From the NCBI GenBank assembly GCA_900542235.1, contig UQNB01000060.1, positions 1-11,707 on the forward strand: a stretch of 11,707 bases of DNA, written 5' to 3'. The position numbers were made by a program, and so were the translations under genes. The notes under the pieces were generated by a model, which worked only from the letters and a program-made list of their open reading frames with translations, did no database searches and had not been told where the DNA came from. The DNA comes from an uncultured Collinsella sp. Its GTDB lineage: Bacteria; Actinomycetota; Coriobacteriia; Coriobacteriales; Coriobacteriaceae. Below are positions 1 through 5,901 of this stretch, one piece after another (positions within the stretch are counted from its first letter, which is position 1; every line of letters starts with the position of its first letter).

Positions 1-38
1 CTGCGGGAACGGCCTATCTGCTCAATGTGTTCGGCTGA
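1..38 (+). CDS. 3' end of an upstream gene (partial)
   Basis: The frame beginning at base 3 reads AGTAYLLNVFG and stops at TGA 36-38. The small hydrophobic and aromatic residues look like the C-terminus of a membrane or globular protein, but eleven residues cannot be assigned to a family. Frame 1 is also open, up to about base 149, so the choice of frame is a judgement based on peptide quality and on the normal spacing to the next gene. I see no terminator between 38 and 147, so the next gene might be co-transcribed with this one. Confidence 0.35.
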   Translation, partial: AGTAYLLNVFG

Positions 39-146
39 GATCGGAAATCAACCATGGTATCTGTTAAATGTCACGTATGATTCACATCTGGTGGGTACCC
101 TGATGGCTACACGAAACGAAGCAGATTTACACCGGGAGGACCCCGT

Positions 147-1100
147 ATGACAACCAAGTACACCGACGCGCCGCGCACGCGCGTCATGACACCGGCCGCG
201 CTCAACAACGGCGTGCACGAAAACCATTCCATCGGACAGACCATGGCCATCGCGCCCAAAAAGGGCCTTTTCGACGACATTTCCATTCCCCAGATCATCG
301 CTGGCGCCGCAGCCGCCGCCACAAGCGTCGCGCTTGCTTCCAAGATTGGTATCGCTGGTTCAGTAATTGGCGCCGCCGTGAGCTCGGTCATCACTGTTGT
401 GTCCTCACAGGTTTACCGCCACTTTATCTCTGCCAGCGCCAAAGCCCTCAAAGGTACGCACGCCGACGTCGACTACCCCGCCGGCGCCTATGAGCCCGTT
501 GAGCTTAATGCCGAGGAGCACCTGGGCGGCGCCGCGACTACGCAGGAGATGCGCCAGGTTGCTGGGCGCGCGACCACGGCGCGCGTTGCCCCCAACAGCT
601 TGCGTGCCAAGGCGGCGGCAGAGCGCAGCCAGACGCAAAAGAAGGTCATCGTCTTCTCGATCGCCATCGCCATCGTCGCGGTCATCGCCTGCGCCGGCGC
701 CATCCTTATAACCACCGCCGGTGAGGGTCTGGGCGAGCGCCCCGAGCCAATCCTTTCGTCGCGCACGACCGAGAGCGATGCAAATGGCAACACCCAGTCG
801 CAGGATCAGCAGGCACAGACGGACGATACGCAAGACGGTTCTACCTCTGCCGATTCGTCCTCGAACACCCAAAACCAATCGCAGGGCACCGATTCCTCTA
901 CGGCCAACAGTGGCACGCCGTCCGACACGACCAACTCAAGCCAAACAACTGACGGTTCACAGCCGAACACGGGAGGCCAGACGAGCGACACCACTTCGGG
1001 AACGAGTGCAGCAGACAGTAGCAACACCAACAGCTCGAGCGGAACCGCGTCCGGCACGGCATCTGACAGCTCGAGCCAAGGCACGGCATCGGGCAACTAA
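147..1100 (+). CDS. Membrane protein with Ser/Thr/Asn-rich tail, function unknown
   Basis: A 317-residue protein of no family I recognise. The ATG has a good ribosome binding site, GGGAGGA at 134-140, six bases upstream. Residues 1-45 are polar. Residues about 49-86 form a long Ala/Gly/Val-rich hydrophobic stretch, long enough for one or two helices of glycine-zipper character. Residues 87-165 are soluble and basic. Residues about 166-190 are a classic transmembrane helix preceded by KK. From about 205 to the end the protein is low-complexity, dominated by S, T, N, Q, D and G, without cysteine. By the positive-inside rule the tail should face outward, like a stalk or O-glycosylatable linker; that is inference. 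No LPXTG sorting motif is visible. A strong hairpin at 1135-1168 ends the unit. Confidence 0.85.
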   Translation: MTTKYTDAPRTRVMTPAALNNGVHENHSIGQTMAIAPKKGLFDDISIPQIIAGAAAAATSVALASKIGIAGSVIGAAVSSVITVVSSQVYRHFISASAKALKGTHADVDYPAGAYEPVELNAEEHLGGAATTQEMRQVAGRATTARVAPNSLRAKAAAERSQTQKKVIVFSIAIAIVAVIACAGAILITTAGEGLGERPEPILSSRTTESDANGNTQSQDQQAQTDDTQDGSTSADSSSNTQNQSQGTDSSTANSGTPSDTTNSSQTTDGSQPNTGGQTSDTTSGTSAADSSNTNSSSGTASGTASDSSSQGTASGN

Positions 1101-1134
1101 GCACATTTGCCTCTCATAGATAACCGACCTGTAC

Positions 1135-1168
1135 AACGGGCGCGAATCGAAAGCGGTTCGCGCCCGTT
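1135..1168 (+). terminator. Hairpin terminator after the Ser/Thr-rich gene
   Basis: The arms AACGGGCGCGAA (1135-1146) and TTCGCGCCCGTT (1157-1168) are perfectly complementary over 12 bp, with a 10-base loop that can pair further. The hairpin starts 34 bases after the stop codon. Only a short T run follows, so it is a GC-strong, U-poor terminator. Confidence 0.75.
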
Positions 1169-1183
1169 TGCCTTGGGCGCCGC

Positions 1184-1199
1184 CATGGCGAACGCCATG
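1184..1199. repeat. Inverted repeat CATGGCG-AA-CGCCATG
   Basis: Seven-base arms (1184-1190 and 1193-1199) separated by AA form a perfect inverted repeat. It lies just upstream of the putative -10 at 1206, about where a -35 box would be expected, so it may be an operator; this is inference. No good -35 hexamer is visible here. Confidence 0.4.
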
Positions 1200-1205
1200 C
1201 GATGG

Positions 1206-1228
1206 TAAGATGCTTTACATGTGTAAAG
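1206..1228 (+). promoter_or_regulatory. Putative -10 and palindromic operator before the 1241 gene
   Basis: TAAGAT at 1206-1211 can serve as a -10 box. Directly after it is a perfect inverted repeat, CTTTACA (1213-1219), TG, TGTAAAG (1222-1228), which would cover the transcription start and overlaps the ribosome binding site. A repressor bound here would block initiation. No regulator can be named from the window, and the -35 region is poor, so the promoter call is weaker than the palindrome itself. Confidence 0.45.
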
Positions 1229-1240
1229 AGGAGATTTGCC

Positions 1241-2548
1241 ATGAGCAAGACAATAGTTAGGCCCACGCTTTCGCTGGGCAACCACATCTATCTGTATCGC
1301 CTGCTGCGCGATGCGATTGGATGCGGCAAGCAAACGTTTATGACGCAGGTCGAGGAGGCGCTCGCTGCTGGCGACATGACCGCTTATGACCTGGGCTTCG
1401 AGTCCACGCGCGAGCTGCTCGAGGAGCTCAACGACTGCATTAAGCTGACCGTCTTTAAGGGCGGCCGCCTGTATGCCACCGTCATCGCCAACGAGGTCTG
1501 GGATACCGCCCTTGCCAAGGGCGAGGACAAGTCCAAGGCTGCCAAGGGCGCCAAGCGGTCCTACAAAAAGAAGAAACGCGGTGAGAAGGACCTCAAGGCC
1601 GTGCGTCCCAAGCACGTTAAGCATCCCGAGCCCGAAGCCATGGTTGAAACCGTGCCGGAATCCGAGCCCGAGACAGAGATCGAAGCCGCTATTGAGGTAA
1701 CAGCGGAAGCCGAAACAGAAATCGCCGCCACGACCGATCCCGAAGTCATGTCAGAACAGGAAGCCACTGCGGAGCTCAACGAGGCTCCCAAGTCGATAAC
1801 CGAAGAAGCCGCTGACCAGCCCGAGACGTCTGCATTCCAAAACAGCGATGTCTTTGGCAACGAGGCCGAGGGCGATCAGTCCGACGAGCCCGCCGATCAA
1901 GACGCTACCGCGTCGGCGCCGGAGCCCGAGACGCCGCAGCCCGCCATCTCGCTCACGGTCGTCTATGACCCCGAGAACGCCAACGCCGGCATCACCACCA
2001 TGGCTTCCACGCCGGTCGAGACAAAGCCGAGCATCGAGAACGAGAACGCAACGCAGGTTGAGATTGAAACTGCAGCTGCAGACGCGCCCGTCACCGTGAA
2101 GCCCGCAGATTCCACAATCAAGCCGGAAGCGACGCCGGAGCCCGCACCCGTCATCGAATCCGTGCCCACCTCTGCTTGCGACCAAATTCCCGCACCGGCA
2201 CCGGCTCCGGCACCCGCAGCGGCCCCAACCCCCGCACCTGCAGCGCCCGCCATCCCCGAGGACTTCCCCGTCGATTTCGCAACCGAGGTCTTCTGCCCCG
2301 GCCCGCTTCTGCACCAGTTGTCGACCTATCTCCCCTACGGCGCCGATACCCTCGGCATCGTCGGCGAGTACTACTGGATCGCCCGCGAGCGCGGTACCAT
2401 CGAGGCCGCGCGAAACCGCGCAAGCTTCCCCCTGCGCTACACGCAGGCCGGCGAGCGCCGCGAGGTTACCGTGCGCATCCGCCGCAACACCACCGGTGGC
2501 CTCGGATCCACCTGGGCCATCGATAAAGTCGAAGAACCCGAGCAGTAA
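1241..2548 (+). CDS. Two-domain protein with long acidic Ala/Pro/Glu linker, function unknown
   Basis: The start is placed at ATG 1241, giving 435 residues, because AAAGAGGAG at 1225-1233 sits seven bases upstream. The in-frame ATG 39 bases earlier has no such site and lies within the promoter and palindrome. Residues 1-90 form a compact domain with the pattern LGFESTRELLEELND then KLTVFKGGRLYATVI. This resembles a winged-helix or OST-HTH/LOTUS-like fold (helix, then a beta wing), but that is a pattern impression only. Residues about 91-125 are strongly basic (SYKKKKRGEKDLK). Residues about 128-338 are a disordered linker rich in E, A, P and T, ending in a Pro-Ala repeat. Residues about 339-435 form a second compact domain (CPGPLL, YYWIARERGTIEAARNR, a beta-rich end). 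The basic patch and possible winged helix suggest nucleic-acid binding; this is unproven. Confidence 0.9.
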   Translation: MSKTIVRPTLSLGNHIYLYRLLRDAIGCGKQTFMTQVEEALAAGDMTAYDLGFESTRELLEELNDCIKLTVFKGGRLYATVIANEVWDTALAKGEDKSKAAKGAKRSYKKKKRGEKDLKAVRPKHVKHPEPEAMVETVPESEPETEIEAAIEVTAEAETEIAATTDPEVMSEQEATAELNEAPKSITEEAADQPETSAFQNSDVFGNEAEGDQSDEPADQDATASAPEPETPQPAISLTVVYDPENANAGITTMASTPVETKPSIENENATQVEIETAAADAPVTVKPADSTIKPEATPEPAPVIESVPTSACDQIPAPAPAPAPAAAPTPAPAAPAIPEDFPVDFATEVFCPGPLLHQLSTYLPYGADTLGIVGEYYWIARERGTIEAARNRASFPLRYTQAGERREVTVRIRRNTTGGLGSTWAIDKVEEPEQ

Positions 2549-2552
2549 CGAC

Positions 2553-2590
2553 AAACGGCTCAAATCCAAATCAGGATTTGAGCCGTTTTT
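2553..2590 (+). terminator. Strong intrinsic terminator
   Basis: AAACGGCTCAAATCC (2553-2567) pairs perfectly with GGATTTGAGCCGTTT (2574-2588) across a 6-base loop, and the T run continues to 2590. It begins four bases after the stop codon of the 1241-2548 gene. The A run on the 5' side could let it work in both directions and also end ettA transcripts from the other strand. Confidence 0.92.
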
Positions 2591-2600
2591 ATTTGTTGAT

Positions 2601-2759
2601 GTTGCGTAACCAACAGCGAGCGGGCCGCAAGTACCCCAGGTTGCCGTGAAAGAGGAGCGACGCGTACTTCGGTACGCGAGCGACGGCTTGAACGGCAAGA
2701 TGGGGTGCTTGCGACCCGCGCAGCGTCGAGCAGTTACGCGGTTTGGAAAACCGCGTAAC
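2601..2759 (+). ncRNA. Candidate structured RNA or palindromic repeat element
   Basis: This convergent intergenic segment folds extensively. Main stem: GCGGG (2620-2624) with CCCGC (2715-2719), one C/A mismatch, then CGCAAGTACCCCA (2626-2638) with TGGGGTGCTTGCG (2701-2713) including one G-U pair, a 2x2 internal loop, then TTGCCGT (2641-2647) with ACGGCAA (2692-2698). Inside it CGCGTAC (2661-2667) and GTACGCG (2672-2678) close a TTCG loop in the very stable cUUCGg context. The 8-mer GAGCGACG occurs just before (2655-2662) and after (2678-2685) this hairpin. An outer pairing GCGTAAC (2604-2610) with GTTACGC (2733-2739) competes with a downstream hairpin. The UUCG loop favours a + strand RNA. 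No promoter was identified, so a dispersed palindromic DNA repeat is equally possible. Confidence 0.5.
2733..2759 (-). terminator. Twelve-bp hairpin just after the ettA stop
   Basis: GTTACGCGGTTT (2733-2744) and AAACCGCGTAAC (2748-2759) are perfectly complementary with a 3-base loop. On the - strand the hairpin begins three bases after the ettA stop codon (2763-2765). No T run follows in that direction, so it would be an atypical terminator or a 3'-end-stabilising stem. Its 5' arm can instead pair with GCGTAAC at 2604-2610. Confidence 0.5.
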
Positions 2760-2762
2760 GAT

Positions 2763-4442
2763 CTAGTCGCGCGTCAGCTTACGGTGGATACGATGCGGCT
2801 GGGCCGCGTCCTCGCCCAAGCGCTCGATGCGATTGGCCTGATAGGCCTCGAAGTTGCCCTCGAACCAATACCAGTTGCCCGGATTCTCGTCGGTGCCCTC
2901 CCACGCCAGAATGTGTGTGGCGACGCGGTCCAGGAACATACGGTCGTGGCTAATGACCACCGAGCAGCCCGGGAACTCGAGCAGCGCCGCTTCGAGTGAG
3001 GACAGCGTCTCGACGTCGAGATCGTTCGTGGGCTCGTCGAGGAGCAGCAGGTTGCCTCCCTGCTTGAGCGTGAGCGCCAGGTTCAGACGATTGCGCTCAC
3101 CACCGGAGAGTACGCCAGCGCGCTTCTGCTGGTCCTGACCCTTAAAGCCAAAGCTCGCCACGTACGCGCGGCTGGGGACCTCGGTCTCGCCGACCATCAT
3201 GTGGTCCAGGCCATCCGAGACGACCTCCCACAGGTTCTTATCGGGATCGATGCCAGAACGGTTCTGGTCGACATAGGAGATCTTGACGGTCTCACCCACC
3301 TCAAGCTCGCCCGAAGTCAGCGGCTCCAGACCCACAATCGTCTTGAACAGCGTGGTCTTACCGACACCGTTGGGGCCGATGACGCCCACGATGCCGTTGC
3401 GCGGCAGGGTAAACGAAAGGTCGTCGATGAGCACACGGCCATCGAACTCCTTGTGCAGATGATGGGCCTCGAGCACCTTGTTGCCCAGACGCGGGCCCAC
3501 AGGGATGCGGATGTCGGTCCAGTCGAGCTTCTGGCTTGCGCGGGCCTCGGCCTCCATCTCCTCGTAGCGAGCCAGGCGGGCCTTGTTCTTGGCTTGGCGA
3601 GCCTTGGGCGAGCTGCGCACCCACTCGAGCTCGGCCTCCATGCGCTTGGCGAGCTTGGCATCGCGGTTACCCTGAGCCTCGATACGGGCGGCCTTGGTCT
3701 CCAGATACGTGGAGTAGTTGCCCTTGTAGGGATAAAGGTGACCGCGGTCGACCTCGCAGATCCACTCGGCAACGTTATCCAGGAAGTAGCGATCGTGTGT
3801 GACGGCAAGCACCGCGCCCTGATAGTTATGCAGGAAGTGCTCGAGCCACAGGATCGACTCAGCGTCCAGGTGGTTCGTGGGCTCGTCGAGCAGCAGCAGG
3901 TCGGGAGCCTCGAGTAGCAGCTTGCACAGGGCCACGCGACGGCGCTCGCCGCCGGAAAGCACGTTAACCGGCATGTCGGAATCGGGCAGCTGCAGGGCGT
4001 CCATGGCCTGGCCGAGCTTGGAATCGATATCCCAGCCGTCGGCGGCGTCGATCTCGTCCTGGAGCTTGCCCATCTCGGCCATGAGGGCGTCCATGTCGCA
4101 ATCCGGGTCGCACATCTCCTCGCCGATCTTGTTGAAGCGATCGACCTTGGCGATCATATCGCCAAACGCCATGCGCACGTTCTCGATGACGGTCTTGTCG
4201 TCGTCGAGCGGCGGCTCCTGCTGCAGGATGCCCACGGTGTAGCCGGGAGTGAGCCTGGCATCGCCGTTGGAGACCTCCTCGATACCGGCCATGATCTTGA
4301 GCAGGGTCGACTTGCCCATACCGTTGGGGCCCACGACGCCGATCTTGGCACCGGGGTAGAAGCTCAGGGTCACGTCGTCAAGAATCACCTTGTCGCCATG
4401 GGCCTTACGAGCCTGATACATCTGGTAGATAAACTCCGCCAT
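2763..4442 (-). CDS. ettA: Energy-dependent translational throttle protein EttA (ABC-F ATPase)
   Basis: A 559-residue duplicated ABC ATPase without membrane segments, close to the 555 residues of E. coli EttA. Domain 1: Walker A GPNGMGKST (38-46), signature LSGGE (162-166), Walker B LLLLDE (182-187) followed by PTNHLD, and switch histidine in THDRYFL (H216). Domain 2: Walker A GPNGVGKTT (356-364), LSGGE (445-449), Walker B LLLLDE (465-470) followed by PTNDLD. The basic inter-domain linker (about 250-305, KARQAKNKARLARYEEM) is the ABC-F P-site tRNA interaction motif, and the insert at about 94-138 matches the EttA arm. Known role of the family: binding the ribosomal E site and gating entry into elongation according to the ADP/ATP ratio. 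The AAAGGA at 4455-4460 is 12 bases from the ATG, longer than usual. Antibiotic-resistance ABC-F subfamilies are less likely given the EttA-like ends. Confidence 0.95.
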   Translation of the reverse strand: MAEFIYQMYQARKAHGDKVILDDVTLSFYPGAKIGVVGPNGMGKSTLLKIMAGIEEVSNGDARLTPGYTVGILQQEPPLDDDKTVIENVRMAFGDMIAKVDRFNKIGEEMCDPDCDMDALMAEMGKLQDEIDAADGWDIDSKLGQAMDALQLPDSDMPVNVLSGGERRRVALCKLLLEAPDLLLLDEPTNHLDAESILWLEHFLHNYQGAVLAVTHDRYFLDNVAEWICEVDRGHLYPYKGNYSTYLETKAARIEAQGNRDAKLAKRMEAELEWVRSSPKARQAKNKARLARYEEMEAEARASQKLDWTDIRIPVGPRLGNKVLEAHHLHKEFDGRVLIDDLSFTLPRNGIVGVIGPNGVGKTTLFKTIVGLEPLTSGELEVGETVKISYVDQNRSGIDPDKNLWEVVSDGLDHMMVGETEVPSRAYVASFGFKGQDQQKRAGVLSGGERNRLNLALTLKQGGNLLLLDEPTNDLDVETLSSLEAALLEFPGCSVVISHDRMFLDRVATHILAWEGTDENPGNWYWFEGNFEAYQANRIERLGEDAAQPHRIHRKLTRD

Positions 4443-4533
4443 TTGCCTGTTTTATCCTTTCTACCTGCTGTTTCCCTATTCTTGATTCGCTTTAGTGGAA
4501 ACGAAATGAGGAAACCAGCTCTGAAACTAAACG

Positions 4534-4553
4534 AAAAAGGGGCATGGTTGCCC
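4534..4553 (-). terminator. Terminator of the SdpI-like operon
   Basis: Read on the - strand, GGGCA, loop ACCA, TGCCC is followed by C and a run of five T (4538-4534). It lies about 75 bases beyond the stop codon of the SdpI-like gene and upstream of ettA, which would separate the two units. The stem is only 5 bp, so read-through into ettA is possible. The rest of 4443-4626 holds no gene I can support; a clear ettA promoter was not identified. Confidence 0.6.
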
Positions 4554-4626
4554 ACACCCCCTAATACTACCTGGGAAAAGTCCCCCGGAACATACTATGA
4601 CCTGCGTACGCTAGTTTTCCGCAACC

Positions 4627-5331
4627 TTAACGAGCGGCTCGCTGCGATTTGCGCCACAGCAGATACGAATAGACGTAGGCAGCTCCAGCTGAACCAAACG
4701 CCAGAACCGCAATCACCGCGGCGACGACTTCACTCGAAAGCACGCTACCCGCCACGCCCATCACAATCAGGCCAACGCCCAGCACCATAAAGCAAGCACC
4801 GCCAAAGCGCTGTGTACGGCGCCAGTTCTCGGGATCGGCAAGCGCCCAGGGCGTTTTGATCCCCAGCGTGTAGTTCTGCTTTACGCGCGGTAAGTAGTTG
4901 CCTACGCCGATGAACAGCAAACCGACAACACCGGAAATCAGCACGTTAACCGAACCGACCGCCGGCACCACGCCCCAGACCGTAAGCTCTCCCAGCCAGC
5001 TTATGGCGCACATGAACAAGGTGAAGGCGATTACGAAGCCCTGGTAGAACTTGCCCGAGGTTTGATATGCCTCACCTTTGGGGTCGATGCGCGGCACCAC
5101 GCAGAACATTGCGAGAAGCGCCAGAGGCAGCACGCCGAGCGCGGAGGCCATCCAGCTAGGACCCCAACCATCGACGGCGCCGTTCGCGCCCCAGTGCGTG
5201 GGAATCTGTGCAGGCAAGCTTGGCATCACCATGAGGTGCGCTACGACATTGGCGACGCACAGAACGACCAGCGCAATCCACACGCGCGACGATACCCCCG
5301 TGGGGTGAATGCCCTTGTTTTCGTTATTCAT
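4627..5331 (-). CDS. SdpI-family membrane protein (DUF1648 plus SdpI)
   Basis: A multi-spanning membrane protein of 234 residues. The N-terminal half has a transmembrane helix (VWIALVVLCVANVVAHLMV) followed by LPAQIPTHWGANGAVDGWG, the signature of the DUF1648 domain. The second half contains GNYLPRVKQNYTLGIKTPWA then a conserved WRRTQRFGG, typical of SdpI. I count about six hydrophobic segments. In Bacillus subtilis SdpI gives immunity to the SdpC toxin and relays its presence to SdpR. The start is ATG 5331, with GGAAGG eight bases upstream, rather than the GTG at 5340, which abuts that site. The ATG overlaps the stop of the upstream repressor gene in ATGAATAA, implying coupled translation. 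No sdpABC toxin genes are in the window, so this may be an orphan immunity or envelope-stress gene. Confidence 0.88.
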   Translation of the reverse strand: MNNENKGIHPTGVSSRVWIALVVLCVANVVAHLMVMPSLPAQIPTHWGANGAVDGWGPSWMASALGVLPLALLAMFCVVPRIDPKGEAYQTSGKFYQGFVIAFTLFMCAISWLGELTVWGVVPAVGSVNVLISGVVGLLFIGVGNYLPRVKQNYTLGIKTPWALADPENWRRTQRFGGACFMVLGVGLIVMGVAGSVLSSEVVAAVIAVLAFGSAGAAYVYSYLLWRKSQRAAR

Positions 5332-5602
5332 CCTTATCACCTTCCGTGTTTGTAAAGCCCATAAACCAACCGATCAAGTCCTGCATGACGGTGGTGTTTA
5401 AGCTGTAAACGATGTTTTGGCCATGACGTTCGTCGGTCACCAACCCGGCGTTTTTGAGCGTCGCCAAGTGATGGCTCAGCGACGGCTTACTGATATCGAA
5501 ATGCTCGGCAAGCTCCCCCGCCGTGCAATTGCCCTCGCGCAGCAACTCCAAAATGCGCCGTCGCGTTGGATCGGCAAGCGCCTTAAAACCCTCTCCCGGC
5601 AT
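5324..5602 (-). CDS. ArsR-family repressor, SdpR-like
   Basis: A 92-residue winged-helix protein starting at ATG 5602, chosen because GAGGAGGT lies four bases upstream; two upstream in-frame ATGs have no site. It opens with FKALADPTRRRILELLREG, the usual ArsR start. The helix-turn-helix is TAGELAEHFDISKPSLSHHL and the wing is around DERHGQNIVYSLN. The metal-binding ELCVCDL cysteine pair of arsenic sensors is absent, and only one Cys is present. The C-terminal part (LIGWFMGF) resembles SdpR-like members that sense through a membrane partner. It is coupled to the SdpI-like gene by an 8-base overlap. An inverted repeat in its own promoter suggests autoregulation; sequestration of the repressor by the membrane partner, as in Bacillus SdpR/SdpI, is inferred. 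Confidence 0.9.
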   Translation of the reverse strand: MPGEGFKALADPTRRRILELLREGNCTAGELAEHFDISKPSLSHHLATLKNAGLVTDERHGQNIVYSLNTTVMQDLIGWFMGFTNTEGDKDE

Positions 5603-5636
5603 AAGACCTCCTCTCATCATCTCTCATGACGCGCAC

Positions 5637-5675
5637 ACTATACTCGATATTTAGATGTTTGTCTAACTGTCTAAT
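5637..5675 (-). promoter_or_regulatory. Promoter and operator of the SdpR/SdpI-like operon
   Basis: On the - strand TAGACA (5665-5660) and TATAGT (5642-5637) are separated by exactly 17 bases, a good sigma-A type promoter. On the + strand the interval reads TTAGA (5651-5655), six bases, TCTAA (5662-5666), an inverted repeat covering the -35 and spacer. A second copy of TGTCTAA follows (5660-5666 and 5669-5675). The placement fits autorepression by the ArsR-family protein encoded next. Confidence 0.75.
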
Positions 5676-5693
5676 CTTGTACTCAAAATAATA

Positions 5694-5720
5694 GCCGCCT
5701 CCGCGTAATGCGAAGACGGC
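5694..5720 (-). terminator. Terminator-like hairpin, - strand
   Basis: On the - strand GCCGTCTTCGC, loop ATTAC, GCGGAGGCGGC forms an 11-bp stem with two G-U pairs, followed by TATTATTTTG. On the + strand the same positions are mismatches and no T run follows, so the - strand is the functional reading. It lies 11 bases after the stop of the start-less frame 5732-5899 and just upstream of the repressor promoter. Confidence 0.6.
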
Positions 5721-5731
5721 CACTTCTCACG

Positions 5732-5899
5732 CTACAAACGTGTTTTGGAGTTGGCCAACCCGCTGCAACGGGTGCCATCTGCTTCAATCTTATGCGAACC
5801 CCGATCCCATTTCAACAAGCCCAAGGGCTCAAATGGAATCGCGATAACACCTATAATGGCAATAGCTAAAACACGACCTGCTTCCCCATCGGAGGATAT
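5732..5899 (-). pseudogene. Start-less - strand reading frame, possible gene remnant
   Basis: The frame between an in-frame TAA and the TAG at 5732-5734 encodes 55 residues. They comprise a hydrophobic helix (VLAIAIIGVIAIPFEPLGLL) and then a polar end that includes KWDRGSHKIEADGTR. The peptide has the look of a small membrane protein C-terminus, and a - strand terminator follows 11 bases after the stop. There is no ATG, GTG or TTG before the hydrophobic stretch. It may therefore be the tail of a gene whose 5' part was lost when tcdA came to lie here, or a chance frame. I do not recognise the family. It overlaps the tcdA promoter region and ribosome binding site. Confidence 0.35.
5852..5857 (+). 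promoter_or_regulatory. Putative -10 box of tcdA-tatD
   Basis: A consensus TATAAT lies 45 bases before the tcdA start. The region 17 bases upstream (around CTCAAAT) is a poor -35, and there is no TG extension, so an activator or weak activity would be expected. The ribosome binding site GGAGG (5891-5895) is six bases from the ATG. Confidence 0.5.
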
Positions 5900-5901
5900 T
5901 T

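Noticed and set aside
841..1095. Tandem DNA repeat in the Ser/Thr-rich tail
   Set aside because: The protein is low-complexity but no fixed repeat unit recurs in the DNA; codon choice varies along the tail.
1751..2698. 315-residue - strand frame rich in Gly, Asp, Leu and Arg
   Set aside because: Antisense to the linker-protein gene; its composition is the mirror of the Ala/Pro/Glu codons there, and it runs through a strong terminator.
3201..3917. 238-residue + strand frame
   Set aside because: Antisense to ettA, whose motifs are unambiguous on the - strand; it arises from high GC content.
5745..5820. tRNA-like stretch (GGGGTTCGCATAAG on the - strand)
   Set aside because: The TTCG-containing stretch is not closed by a T-arm stem and no acceptor or anticodon arms can be drawn.
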